Shown here: piece by piece, positions 1 through 8,548 of the stretch
How positions within the stretch are numbered: position 1 is the stretch's first letter
How the letters are laid out: each line of letters opens with the position of its first letter
Assembly: GCA_024704175.1 (NCBI GenBank)
Contig: CP085629.1
Coordinates: 4,774,001 to 4,838,000 of the forward strand
Length of the DNA: 64,000 nucleotides
Direction: 5' to 3'
Origin: Paenibacillus sp. P25
Lineage (GTDB): Bacteria; Bacillota; Bacilli; Paenibacillales; NBRC-103111
Notes under the pieces: generated by a model
The model's database searches: none
What the model was told of the DNA's origin: nothing
Seen by the model: the letters and a program-made list of their open reading frames with translations, nothing else
Translations under genes and position numbers: made by a program

Positions 1-157
1 TTCTATTGTAGCGAATATTAACCGGGCGGTAAAGTGAACGCTTCTTGAATTTCACAAAACGTTTTGACGCCATTTCACCTTCCAGCGTTTGCCCTTTCCT
101 GCCGATTTCGCTACAATAAAACAAGTGATAACAGAGGATAATGATTCCACTTAAGGA
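1..157. promoter_or_regulatory. Symmetric divergent promoter/operator region upstream of hemQ
   Basis: TATTGTAGCGAA (4-15) recurs as an exact inverted copy at 107-118. The midpoint of the pair coincides with a perfect palindrome, CAAAACGTTTTG (55-66). Each outer arm contains a -10-like TACAAT. On the plus strand it lies at 112-117 with TTGCCC at 89-94 (17-bp spacing), suited to hemQ; on the minus strand it lies at 10-5 and would serve a gene left of the window. Two facing promoters around one central operator is an inference; the regulator is unknown. Confidence 0.45.
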
Positions 158-169
158 GTGTACCCATTC

Positions 170-916
170 ATGAGTGAAGCTGTCTCTACACTGGAAGGCT
201 GGTATTGTCTGCATGATTTCCGCGCCATCGATTGGAACGCCTGGAAGAGCTTGACTGCGCAGGAGCGCGGCCGGGCGGAGGATGAATTCTTCACCTTGCT
301 CCGCAAGTATCAAAGCACGGAAGACGCCAAGCAAGGCAGCACGGCGTTTTACAGCATTGTCGGGCAGAAAGCGGACTTCGTCTTCATGCACCTGCGTGAA
401 ACGCTGGAAGAACTGAATGCGCTGGAAACCGAGTTTAACAAAACGATCTTCGCGCAGGTCACCGTACCTACCTACTCGTACGTCTCCGTTGTCGAGCTTG
501 GCGGCTACATGGCCAAGCCCGGCGTGGATCCGATGGAGGATCCGGAAATTGTCGCTCGCCTGAAGCCGGTTCTGCCGAAGGCGGGGCACATCTGCTTCTA
601 TCCGATGAACAAGCGCCGCGAGGGCAACGACAACTGGTATATGCTCAGCGTCGAGGAGCGCCGCAATTTCATGCGTTCGCACGGCATGATCGGGCGCAAT
701 TACGCCGGCAAGATCAAGCAGATCATCACCGGCTCGATCGGCCTGGACGATTGGGAATGGGGCGTAACGCTGTTTGCTGAAGATCCGCTGCAGTTCAAGA
801 AGATCGTCCACGAAATGCGCTTTGACGAAACAAGCGCGCGCTTCGGCGAATTTGGAGATTTCTACGTGGGCAACCTTCTCGATGAAGCCAAAATGGCGGA
901 TATGCTGAAACTGTAA
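170..916 (+). CDS. hemQ: HemQ, coproheme decarboxylase (chlorite dismutase family)
   Basis: HemQ performs the last step of the coproporphyrin-dependent heme pathway of Gram-positive bacteria, oxidatively decarboxylating coproheme III to heme b in the cytosol. The 248-residue product has the family length. It shows the YPMNKRR segment carrying the catalytic tyrosine, and the SHGMIGR segment that should hold the proximal heme histidine. The C-terminal half (GSIGLDDWEWGVTLFAEDP) is typical. ATG at 170 is preferred over an in-frame GTG at 158 because AAGGAG (153-158) then lies upstream of the start. It is monocistronic, with a terminator directly downstream. With ctaA and ctaB in the same window, heme b and heme A synthesis are both represented. 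Confidence 0.93.
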   Translation: MSEAVSTLEGWYCLHDFRAIDWNAWKSLTAQERGRAEDEFFTLLRKYQSTEDAKQGSTAFYSIVGQKADFVFMHLRETLEELNALETEFNKTIFAQVTVPTYSYVSVVELGGYMAKPGVDPMEDPEIVARLKPVLPKAGHICFYPMNKRREGNDNWYMLSVEERRNFMRSHGMIGRNYAGKIKQIITGSIGLDDWEWGVTLFAEDPLQFKKIVHEMRFDETSARFGEFGDFYVGNLLDEAKMADMLKL

Positions 917-924
917 TGCGTAAA

Positions 925-958
925 AAAGATCCCCTGCCTTCCCCGGCAAGGGATCTTT
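925..958. terminator. Bidirectional terminator between hemQ and the ndh operon
   Basis: An AAAGATCCC... arm pairs with ...GGGATCTTT around a short loop, with A-rich and T-rich flanks. It can stop hemQ on the plus strand and the 86-residue gene on the minus strand. Confidence 0.8.
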
Positions 959-964
959 CTTCAT

Positions 965-1225
965 CTATTCCTCTTCATCCAGCTCCGCAAGAAGCTCTTC
1001 TTTGCTGCGCAGATAGGCTTCGGTATCCCGGTCGCGCTGGCGGGATTTCTCCTTCAGCCGCTCAATGGCCGGCAGAATGAGGATGTCAATTTCCTTTTGC
1101 ACCGTGTAGACCAGATCATAGCGGTTCTGTTCTTCCAGGAAATGTCCGACATCCATCAATGCATTGTACCGGTCCAGCTCCTCCCGGGTCAACAAGCCGC
1201 GAACTTGAACGCTGCAGTGCCGCAT
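965..1225 (-). CDS. Small uncharacterised protein downstream of ndh
   Basis: An 86-residue, highly charged protein beginning MRHCSVQVRGLL and ending in an acidic tail (LLAELDEEE). No signal peptide or membrane segment is visible, and it is predicted to be mostly helical. It starts three bases after the ndh stop codon, so the two are very probably co-transcribed and may be translationally coupled. I do not recognise the family. The charge pattern and position suggest a soluble partner or regulator of the dehydrogenase, but that is inference from context only. Confidence 0.6.
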   Translation of the reverse strand: MRHCSVQVRGLLTREELDRYNALMDVGHFLEEQNRYDLVYTVQKEIDILILPAIERLKEKSRQRDRDTEAYLRSKEELLAELDEEE

Positions 1226-1228
1226 CGC

Positions 1229-2418
1229 TTAAAACTTGCCTTTCTTCAGTACAAGCGGAATGCCGCCGATAATGAAGAGATAGCGCAGATCGATGATTTT
1301 CTTCATGACCGCCGCAGTACCGCCCTTGATTTTACGAGACCCGACGATGCCGATTGCTTCGCCGCGGCCGAGCGAGGCCACCGTGCCCTTCGGTTTGTAC
1401 TCGAACTTCTTCAGCTCGGAGCCGCGAATTTGCGCTACGAGATTGGCCGCACAGATTTCGGCCTGCTGCATCGAAATTTGCGCGGTCGGCGGGTAAGGAC
1501 GGCCTTCCGGACTCATTACGATCGAGCAGTCTCCCAGCACGTAGATATTATCGTGACCCGGAGCGCGCAGCGTTTCATCGACTTTAATGCGTCCGCGCAT
1601 CGTCTCGAAGCCGGCTTCATCCAGCATATGATTGCCGCGGATCCCGCCTGTCCATACCACCGTAGCCGCCTTGATTTCTTCGCCGGTCGCAAGCACTACG
1701 CCCTCCGGGGTGCATTCCTTGATCGCCGTAGCGATTTTGAAGGTGACCCCTTTATTCTTCAGCACGTTCATCGCATATTCGACCAGCTCGGGATCAAATC
1801 CCGGCGCGCCGTCGGAGCCGCTTCGATATTGTATATTTTTACGAGGGAAGGGTCTACGTCAAATTCCTTGCACAGCTCCGGAATCCGGTCGGCAAGCTCG
1901 CCAACGAATTCAATGCCCGTAAAGCCGGCTCCGCCTACAATGAAAGTAAGATACTCAAGGCGGTTAGGCTCGCGTTTGAACTTCGCGAATTGATATTCGA
2001 TATGCTCACGGATGAAGCGGACGCTGTTGATGCTGCGGATGTTCATCGCATATTCCTTCAGTCCCGGAATGCCGAACGTTTCCGGTTCCCCGCCGAGACC
2101 GATGACCAGATAGTCGTACGACAGCGTGCCTTCTTCGAGAATAACCTTCTTCTCCTGCGGACGAATTTGGACAACCGTCGATTTGACGAAGTCGATTTTA
2201 AACTCGTCGATCAGCTTCAAAATGTTCACGCGTGCATTTTCCGGATTGTCCGTCCCGGTCGCAGGCATATGCAAATGGGTCGTAATGTAGTGATAATCAT
2301 GCTTGTTGACAAGCGTGACATCCGCCTCGTTGTAGTTCAGCTCTTTTTGCAACCGAATAGCCGTTACGATCCCGCCGTATCCTGCTCCCAAAATGACTAT
2401 TCTCGGAATTCGACTCAT
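1229..2418 (-). CDS. ndh: Type II NADH dehydrogenase (Ndh/YumB family), frame broken near 1803
   Basis: A single-subunit, non-proton-pumping NADH:menaquinone oxidoreductase acting at the inner face of the membrane. The N-terminal FAD fold has ILGAGYGG, the NADH fold has VGGAGFTGIEFVGELA, and the C-terminal FAD motif is YVLGDCS, followed by the YPPTAQ segment typical of the family. The reading frame changes once at about 1803: PTA is followed by an out-of-frame tail where the family has a PGFDPELVEYAMN-like stretch, which is present in the next frame. Both halves join cleanly into about 396 residues, the normal length. A one-base loss in a GC-rich stretch is the simplest explanation. The upstream region carries a Rex-like box. 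Confidence 0.88.
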
Positions 2419-2478
2419 GGTTCTATCCCTTCCATCCCATTTGTTATATGGTTTCTTTGTATAAGGTTACAAAAATCT

Positions 2479-2496
2479 TTGTGAAAAATTACACAA
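2479..2496. promoter_or_regulatory. Rex-type (NADH/NAD+ redox) operator upstream of ndh
   Basis: TTGTGAAAAATTACACAA differs by one base from the Rex consensus TTGTGAA-N4-TTCACAA. It lies 60-80 bp upstream of the ndh start. Rex control of ndh is established in Bacillus subtilis. The same bases also approximate an FNR/CRP box (TGTGA-N6-TCACA), so the regulator is not certain. The 417-bp ndh/yumC gap holds this site, a second palindrome at 2646 and the yumC promoter; I recognise nothing else in it. Confidence 0.6.
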
Positions 2497-2645
2497 GGAA
2501 CGCCAAAAAATAATTCCAGCTTCACCTTTACTTAACCTTTTCCATTACAGCGTTAAACTTGTCATTTCACACAATATTCATAACCAATCAAATGAAATGA
2601 TATAATGCTGCGCCGCAAATAGCAAGCTTTATTTTGGCTAAAATC

Positions 2646-2663
2646 GTGTGGATTTTATCACAC
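2646..2663. promoter_or_regulatory. TGTG-N8-CACA palindrome, FNR/CRP- or Rex-like
   Basis: GTGTGGATTTTATCACAC is an 18-bp near-palindrome with the TGTG/CACA half-sites used by CRP/FNR and Rex regulators. It sits between ndh and yumC, upstream of the yumC promoter. Function is inferred from sequence only. Confidence 0.4.
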
Positions 2664-2767
2664 TAACGTTGGAATCACCTTGATTCCTGCCGAATTCTGT
2701 AATTTTCCCATTCGAAAAGCTTTATCAGGATAATCCATGAGTTCATTCGGGTGAAAATACATTTTTA

Positions 2768-2796
2768 TTTTCATTCCGGTGTCATATGATTATAAT
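2768..2796 (+). promoter_or_regulatory. Probable sigma-A promoter of yumC
   Basis: A consensus -10 TATAAT (2791-2796) is preceded at 17 bp by TTTTCA (2768-2773), a weak -35. It lies about 40 bp before the yumC start codon. Confidence 0.5.
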
Positions 2797-2835
2797 ATAG
2801 TGGATTGATTAGAGCCGGAGGTGTTATTCAAACTC

Positions 2836-3825
2836 ATGAGCAACGCACTGGTCGATATTATTATTGTAGGCGGAGGCCCTGCCGGCATGTTCGCGTCATT
2901 CTATGGCGGAATGCGCCAGGCTTCCGTGAAGCTGATCGAAAGCATGCCGCAGCTTGGCGGGCAGCTCGCAGCGCTCTACCCGGAGAAGTACATTTATGAT
3001 GTGGCGGGCTTTCCGAAGGTAACCGCTCAGGAGCTTGTGAACAATCTGGAGCTGCAGATGAAGCATTTTCCGGATATTCAGGTTTGTCTGGAAGAAAAGG
3101 TGCTGAAGGTCGAGAAGAAAGACGAGCGGCTGTTTGAAGTCACAACCGATAAAGGCGTCCATCAAAGTAAGGCCGTCATTATAACCGGGGGCGTCGGAGC
3201 TTTCGAGCCAAGACGGCTGGAGCCGCCGGAAGCGGAACAATATGAGAAAAAGAATCTTCACTACTTCGTAAGCGATCTTCATAAATTCAAAGGTCAGAAA
3301 GTGCTGATCAGCGGAGGCGGCGATTCCGCGGTCGACTGGGCCCTAATGCTGGAGCCGATCGCCGAGAAGGTAACGCTGATTCATCGCCGCGACAAGTTCC
3401 GTGCGCATGAGCACAGCGTAGAAAACTTGATGAAGTCGAAGGTTGAGGTTGTGACCCCAACGGAAATAAAGGCACTTCATGGCAAAAGCTTCATTGAACG
3501 CGTTACCCTGGCCTACGTGAAGACGGGGGAAGAGAAGGAACTCGAGGTCGATGCCGTCATCGTCAATTTCGGCTTTACCTCTTCGCTGGGTCCGATCGCC
3601 GAATGGGGCTTCGAGATCGATAACGGCGCGATCGTCGTCGATTCCCGGATGGAAACGAGCATTTCCGGCATATTCGGCGCCGGTGACATCACCACGTATC
3701 CCGGCAAGCTGAAGCTGATTGCGGTGGGCTTCGGTGAAGCGCCGACTGCCATTAACAATGCGAAAGTATATATCGACCCGACGGCCAAACTGTCCCCGGG
3801 ACACAGCAGTAATATGAAAATGTAA
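2836..3825 (+). CDS. yumC: Ferredoxin--NADP(+) reductase, thioredoxin-reductase-like (YumC type)
   Basis: A homodimeric FAD flavoenzyme moving electrons between NADPH and ferredoxin or flavodoxin in the cytosol. The protein has an FAD-binding IIVGGGPAGMFASFYGG at the N-terminus and an NADPH-binding SGGGDSAVDWAL in the middle. The C-terminal FAD motif is GIFGAGDITTYPGK. The CxxC of thioredoxin reductase is absent, as expected for this reductase class. Length 329 residues is normal. ATG at 2836 is preferred over the in-frame GTG at 2821, because GGAGGTG (2817-2823) then acts as ribosome site. It is divergent from ndh; both are redox carriers and may share control through the boxes between them. 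Confidence 0.9.
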   Translation: MSNALVDIIIVGGGPAGMFASFYGGMRQASVKLIESMPQLGGQLAALYPEKYIYDVAGFPKVTAQELVNNLELQMKHFPDIQVCLEEKVLKVEKKDERLFEVTTDKGVHQSKAVIITGGVGAFEPRRLEPPEAEQYEKKNLHYFVSDLHKFKGQKVLISGGGDSAVDWALMLEPIAEKVTLIHRRDKFRAHEHSVENLMKSKVEVVTPTEIKALHGKSFIERVTLAYVKTGEEKELEVDAVIVNFGFTSSLGPIAEWGFEIDNGAIVVDSRMETSISGIFGAGDITTYPGKLKLIAVGFGEAPTAINNAKVYIDPTAKLSPGHSSNMKM

Positions 3826-3851
3826 GATAGCGCCTTAGTATTTTCGTAAGC

Positions 3852-3882
3852 ACCGTCTTCCTTTACGGAGGACGGTTTTTTT
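3852..3882 (+). terminator. Rho-independent terminator of yumC
   Basis: ACCGTC...GACGG hairpin followed by seven T residues, just after the yumC stop codon. Confidence 0.85.
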
Positions 3883-3911
3883 GTCTTCAAATGAAGGATA
3901 GCAAAGCCCCG

Positions 3912-3942
3912 GGAAAAAGAAAAACCAGGTCAGCTGACCTGG
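3912..3942 (-). terminator. Terminator overlapping the 3' end of sda
   Basis: A perfect palindrome CCAGGTCAGCTGACCTGG (3925-3942) is followed on the minus strand by a T-rich run. The sda stop codon lies inside the stem, so the terminator overlaps the coding end. Confidence 0.75.
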
Positions 3943-4085
3943 GAATCGCCTTCCTTGAAAAAGTCCAAGTTGATTTGGCGGCGTTTAATCTCTTCTAACA
4001 ACAATTCTACGAAGTCCTCTTCCAATTTCAGGTCCAACGCTTTGAAGTAAGAATCCACCAAAATCTCATTGCTAATCAGTTTCAT
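3930..4085 (-). CDS. sda: Sda, checkpoint inhibitor of sporulation kinase
   Basis: A 51-residue protein, MKLISNEILVDSYFKALDL followed by LEEDFVELLLEEIKRRQ. It matches the two-helix hairpin of Bacillus Sda (LSDELLIESYFKA... DFIELIENEIKRR), including the conserved SYFKA and EIKRR segments. Sda binds sporulation histidine kinases and blocks autophosphorylation when replication is perturbed, delaying entry into sporulation. Length is slightly above the 46 residues of B. subtilis Sda. The upstream region carries a cluster of DnaA boxes, which in B. subtilis ties sda expression to active DnaA. A Spo0E-like phosphatase near 22.5 kb is another phosphorelay component in this window. Confidence 0.88.
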   Translation of the reverse strand: MKLISNEILVDSYFKALDLKLEEDFVELLLEEIKRRQINLDFFKEGDSQVS

Positions 4086-4156
4086 GGTTAGAATCACCTT
4101 AATTCCTTAATGTAAAAACATATTAACACGCACGTAAAATTAGAACAAGCGTTCCG

Positions 4157-4254
4157 TTATCCACAGTAAAATGTGCATAAGCTGTGTGCAACTTGTTGAT
4201 AACTGTTGAATTATGGGTAATTATGCGGGGGTTATGTGGACAATGTTATGCACA
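4157..4254. promoter_or_regulatory. DnaA-box cluster upstream of sda
   Basis: Five 9-mers match or nearly match the DnaA box TTATNCACA in under 100 bp. They are TTATCCACA (4157-4165, perfect), TTATGCACA inverted (4172-4180), TTATCAACA inverted (4194-4202), TTGTCCACA inverted (4235-4243) and TTATGCACA (4246-4254). The cluster lies 70-170 bp upstream of sda and between sda and the divergent membrane gene. DnaA activation of sda is established for B. subtilis; titration of DnaA is an alternative role. Confidence 0.75.
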
Positions 4255-4355
4255 TGTTTGCAAAGGAAAAAGTGATAAAAAAATATAATCGGAAATCGTT
4301 TTTTGATGGATCTGGAAAGGGAACCCTATAGTCTAAAAACTGGAGGATTTCTATT

Positions 4356-4655
4356 ATGGATACCCGCAGACTGATTTCGGCTTTATGTTATCTCAGCATT
4401 TTTTTCGCCGGCTTCATTATCCCGCTCCTGGTATATCTGGTAACGAACGAGGAGGAAATCCGGATCCATGCGAAGCGTGCCTTTCTATCCCACATCCTGC
4501 CTTTCTTTTCTTTGGCGGTTCTGCTCCTCTTCTGGCTCGCTTCACCACACCTTGCCGGTTTATTCCCGATTGCAGCCGTTACTTTGCTGCTGTATGTCAT
4601 TGTGATCATTTGGAATGTGGTCAAGGCGGCTCAAGTCCTAGCCGGACGATGGTAA
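4356..4655 (+). CDS. Small DUF4870-like membrane protein
   Basis: A 99-residue protein with three likely membrane helices (about residues 8-28, 47-66, 71-92). The sequence ALCYLSIFFAGFIIPLLVYL followed by a HAKRAFLSHILP-type segment resembles DUF4870 proteins, which are small membrane proteins of unknown function. GGAGG at 4342-4346 supports the ATG start. It is divergent from sda and shares the DnaA-box region with it. No operon partner is visible; a palindromic terminator follows about 95 bp later. Confidence 0.65.
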   Translation: MDTRRLISALCYLSIFFAGFIIPLLVYLVTNEEEIRIHAKRAFLSHILPFFSLAVLLLFWLASPHLAGLFPIAAVTLLLYVIVIIWNVVKAAQVLAGRW

Positions 4656-4749
4656 GTGTTGGGGAGATTGGAAAAACCTTATCGAAAAAAGCGACGGTAC
4701 AGGAACCCGTTCCGAAAACCGTAAATCATTTCCCGGTAAAAATGCAAGT

Positions 4750-4775
4750 AAAGCGTGGCCACGTGGCCACGCTTT
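4750..4775. terminator. Perfect palindromic terminator
   Basis: AAAGCGTGGCCAC/GTGGCCACGCTTT is a perfect 26-bp palindrome that can stop transcription in both directions. The rest of the 4656-4975 gap holds no recognisable gene. Confidence 0.6.
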
Positions 4776-4975
4776 CTGGGGTTTGTAAGTTATTCGCCGA
4801 TCGTAAGCTGAATGATGCCCTGCCCCCAAGCTATCATTAATATGGAGACGTCGAGCCCGATAACATAGAAATCCCATATCGTTCCGGTGATGAACAAACG
4901 ATTCCGCCCCTTCGTTAATGTAAGTTAAATATTACATTAGCAGAGATTGTTAATTTTTTCAATTTGCTGCCGACT

Positions 4976-5285
4976 TTATTTATAAAATGCATTGTCTTTC
5001 TCCGCTTTCCCCCACAGAAAGTTGAAAATTTCGGAGAATGCCGTGTTCTGGTTTTTCCAGCTTTCGTTGAAAGACTCTACTCGTTCAGGTGCTATGTGAT
5101 GTTCCCGCCATGTTTTCCCTCTCGAACTTACATTCTGTGCGAAGGCCTGCGTTTTATCAATAGCCCTCGCAAATTTAGCTTCTGGGGTTGCACCCTGCTC
5201 AAACTCATCCCACAATTCATGGAATTCTTCTTTGCTCTATCGTTTTAAATTGATCCAAAAGCAGAAATTCGGCTATTTTCTCCAT
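4976..5285 (-). pseudogene. HD-domain hydrolase remnant with internal deletion
   Basis: The C-terminal 80 residues (ELWDEFEQGATPEAKFARAI, then a GKTWREHHI segment) match the end of HD-domain 5'-nucleotidase-type hydrolases (YfbR-like, PF13023). Immediately upstream, in another frame, lies MEKIAEFLLLDQFKTIEQ, which matches the start of the same family. The roughly 110 residues between them, including the metal-binding HD motifs, are missing. The locus is therefore a gene that lost its catalytic core by internal deletion, and it should be inactive. This is true decay, not just a one-base error. Confidence 0.65.
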
Positions 5286-5437
5286 ACGAATATTCAGTAG
5301 AGTGACTCCTAAAGCATATGGGATAACCCGTCAAAAAAAAGATAAGTCCCCATGGGTAATGGCGTTCTAATAAGTTGTTCTTCCGATATAATATAGTACA
5401 CTTGAGCTTAAGCTTGGGTGAAACGGGAGGGATTCAA

Positions 5438-5673
5438 ATGGGAGATTTTGAAAAAGAAGAGTTTTTGACTGAAGAAGAATCAGTGAATGAAGAAGTTGCT
5501 TTGCTGTTGATGAAGAAGCAGATGCCGTTGATGAAGAAGTAAGTGAAGAAGATGACGATGATGATGCTGAAGTAGAAGAAGATGACGACGATGAAGAAGA
5601 TGAAGATGAAGAAGATGAAGCTGTCGACGAAGGTGAGGCAGTTGAGGATTCTGAGCCAGAAGCTGCTGAATAG
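5438..5673 (+). CDS. Small extremely acidic protein, frame broken near 5497
   Basis: The ATG at 5438 follows GGGAGGG and begins MGDFEKEEFLTEEESVNEEV. After about 20 codons the frame must shift by one base to continue as VDEEADAVDEEVSEEDDDD and so on, ending in EDSEPEAAE. Joined, it is about 78 residues and mostly Asp and Glu. Such tails occur in the RNA polymerase delta subunit, but the folded N-terminal domain of delta is absent here, so I do not assign it. No membrane segment or signal peptide is seen. A terminator follows at 5717. Confidence 0.5.
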
Positions 5674-5716
5674 TTTTACACAAATCCCATCTCCCAATTT
5701 TGCTGGATTCATTTAT

Positions 5717-5742
5717 AAGCTCACCTTTTGGTGGGCTTTTTT
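5717..5742 (+). terminator. Terminator of the acidic-protein gene
   Basis: AAGCTCACC/GGTGGGCTT hairpin with a short T loop followed by a run of T residues. Confidence 0.75.
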
Positions 5743-5869
5743 GCTGCTTTGTTTTAGCAAAAGTATCCCCTGCAACAGGGCGACCTAATTCCTTATGCAA
5801 TAGAAGAGCAAACATGCAAATATAGCATGCATGCTCTGCATCGTTTTCACATCGGGATCCGTCGGTTAT

Positions 5870-7497
5870 CTAGGTTGCCCCGTTGACTGCGTCGTTCGGT
5901 ACCTCATTCCCTGCGTCAATGGGATGAGCGACTAACGAGGTATCGATATTCTTTATTTGGATGTTTTGCGTCTTTTCGCCATCCAGCTTCAAAAACGTAT
6001 CCGTGCCTGCCGGGTAAAGGATTGTGTCCAAGGACACATGGTCACTGTTATGCAAAGTGAACAGCGGACCAGCCTTCGGCATGATGCTTACATTTGTCAT
6101 CCGTATACCGCTGGCATACTGAGCGGTGAAGCCTGTATCTGCTTGAATCACGGAGTTCTGAATGTCCACTCCGCCGACAGGAACGCCTTCGGTGCCTTTG
6201 ATGGCAACGGCTTTTTGGGCTCCATCCACAACAATATGGTTGAGGTGAATGTTCTGGAACTGCGGCACCTTGCTAGTATCCAGCTTGGAATTATTCCCCG
6301 TAGGATAAGTCACATCGAAGGTAATCGCATCGGTTGCAATATTCTTCATGGTAATGCCGTCAATCCATATGTCCTGAACAAGACCCCCAATGCCGGTCGC
6401 ACTCTTGAACCTTAGTCCTGTATCGGTACCGGAAAATACGTTGTTGTGAACGTAGATGTTCTTCATGCCCCCATCGGTATTGCTGCCAACGACAAAACCA
6501 CCATGTGCGTGATTTACAATATTATCTTCGATCACCACATTTTCCAGGCCAGGCTCACCCTCCTTGCCTCCCCTGACGATTTCATGCAAATCCCGTCATC
6601 CCCAGTGCTCACGATGTTGCTGTAAATGACGATATTTTTCCCGTTAACGTCGATCCCGTCCGTATTTTGGTCGTACCATTCGTTCATGACTTTCGTATGG
6701 CGAATAATGACATCCTGGCCATGTTTGATATTCAGATTGAACATCGGGGAATTGTCCAGGGTGGGGCCGTCAATCAGAACGGACTTGCTGTTCTCGATAT
6801 CCACCATGTACGGACGAACATCCTTCGCTTTGCCATCGGTCACTTGTTGAGGGGGATACCATATGTCCTTCTCGACTTTGCCGCCGGATGCCACGAGAGC
6901 GTTCCACCGGGATTCCGGAAGTTTATCCTTCTTGACCGGCCGCCAGGTGTCGCCACTGCCGTTGATCACGCCTTCACCGGTAATTCCAACATGAGTCAAA
7001 TTCGTTCCATAGATGAGCGGAACAGGTTTTGAACCAGCTAGAGGATAATCCTTGTGATCCTTGCTAAAATCAATAACGGCACCGGCATCCATGTGCAAAT
7101 TCACGTTGCTTTTAAGAGTAATCGGTCCTGTCAGCCATTCTCCCGAAGGAACGAGAACCGTTCCGCCCCCTGCTTCTGCACAAGCGGATATTGCGGCTGC
7201 AAACGCATCCGTATTCTTCGTGATCCCGTCGCCAACCGCCCCGTAATCCGTTATATTGAATTGTTTATCCGGGAACTCGGGAACATGCATTTCCGGCATA
7301 GTGAAGGGCAGAGTAGATATGTAGGATTGAAGCTCTTGATTCCCCTCGTTTATTTTAGCTTGTGCCGCAGCAGAGTGATCAGCATTTGCTACCGCCAGCG
7401 ACTCTACCGCCGCTGCAGAAAAGAACATTGCACATCCAAGCAGGATGGCCGCGCATTTTGCAGCCCTTGAGGGTATATGTTTTTGTTTTTGATTCAT
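5870..7497 (-). CDS. Secreted GH28 polygalacturonase-like enzyme, frame broken near 6571
   Basis: A predicted extracellular pectin- or oligogalacturonide-hydrolysing enzyme. Residues 1-37 form a signal peptide (basic start, hydrophobic core to about residue 37). The mature part opens with FNITDYGAVGDGITKNTDAF, the standard entry to the right-handed beta-helix. The GH28 catalytic signatures are visible as NTDGID and GDDGIC, then HAHGGFVVGS and LRFKS in place of the usual GHG and RIK. The frame breaks in a run of four C (6570-6573 on plus); adding one base joins MKSSG to GKEGEPGLENV and gives about 540 residues. The substitutions in the last two motifs leave the exact substrate uncertain. It stands alone in a low-density region. 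Confidence 0.8.
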
Positions 7498-7797
7498 CCC
7501 TATCCGCTCCTATGCACCCTTTAAACCCTAATTTAGATGAAAAATATGACAATAGTATGACGACGGATAGTGAAAAACATGAAATTATTGGCGGGAACGT
7601 GTGTACCCCGAATCCGGCACAGTCGGAAGAAAGCGGCCGTCACCGGCCCCGTACCCAACAGGGAATCGGACGGCTGGCGACTATCGCTTAAATTTGGTAT
7701 ATTCAGCACAAGCCTTTTTTAGTTCTCTTAGAGCGAATGGTCACAATGATCGTTAGCACTTATGATATCGGAAACCAGACTGGAGTCGATATAAATT
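7498..7797. other. Intergenic stretch between the pectinase and the C39 peptidase
   Basis: About 300 bp serving as the divergent 5' region of the two flanking secreted-protein genes. A short open frame near 7580 on the plus strand has no recognised relative or ribosome site, and I do not call it. No repeat or RNA gene is evident. Confidence 0.5.
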
Positions 7798-8467
7798 ATG
7801 AAACTAAAATTGTTCTCAACCGTTATAACGATTCTTCTTTTCAGCATCCCGTTCCAAGTCTTAGCCGAGGGCAATGATTACGAAATTCCTGATGTCCCTG
7901 TTCTGTCTCAAAATCCGGAATTACCGACGGGCTGTGAAGCGACAGCAACCACCATGTTGTTGCAATGGGCCGGAGTTCAAGTGAACAAGTCCGAGGTGGC
8001 TGATGCACTGCCTAAAGAAGACATGCCCTCTTAGGCAAGACGATGGGTCGTATGTAGGTGGAAATCCTCACTTGGGGTTCGTTGGTGATCCGTTCGCAAG
8101 AGGATACGGCGTTTTTCATGAACCGATCGTCAACATCATTGATCATTACCTTCCCGGCCGCTCAGTGGATCTTACGGGGACCTCTTTCAATGAAATACTT
8201 GAGACCGTCCGCCGCGGGAAGCCTATTGTGGTTTGGGCAACGGAGCAAATGGCCGATCCTGTCGAGGCCGACGCTTGGGAAGATCACGATGGCAATCATG
8301 TGGATTGGCTGGAACCGGAACATGCGCTCTTGATGACAGGTTGGGATGATGATTATGTTTATATGAACGATCCTGTAACCGGAAAACAAGAAAAATACGA
8401 ACTAGCCCAATTTGAAGAGGTGTGGGAGCAAATGGGGAGTCAAGCGGTGACCGTATCGGACAAGTGA
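7798..8467 (+). CDS. Secreted C39-like cysteine peptidase, frame broken near 8032
   Basis: A predicted exported papain-like peptidase of the Peptidase_C39_2 group (YvpB-like). Residues 1-23 are a signal peptide ending in VLAEG. The mature protein starts IPDVPVLSQNPELPTGCEA, with the catalytic cysteine in the TGCEA motif, and the catalytic histidine lies in EPEHALLMTGWDDDYV. The GGNPHLGFVGDPFARGYGVF segment between them is characteristic. The frame slips at about 8032, after KEDMPS; the continuation RQDDGSYVGGNP is in the next frame, giving about 222 residues in total. Substrate is unknown. Confidence 0.75.
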
Positions 8468-8548
8468 AACATCATCTTTTCCTGGCTAATAGGTGGGATG
8501 ATAGTGCTGCTTGGTGTCTCAAATGTGATACTTTTCCAACCCAAGATA

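Noticed and set aside
5438..5673. RNA polymerase delta subunit (rpoE)
   Set aside because: Only an acidic tail is present; the folded N-terminal domain of delta is absent.
7578..7691. Short plus-strand frame starting MKLLAGTCVPRIRHSRKK
   Set aside because: No ribosome site and no recognisable family; lies in the upstream region of two divergent genes.
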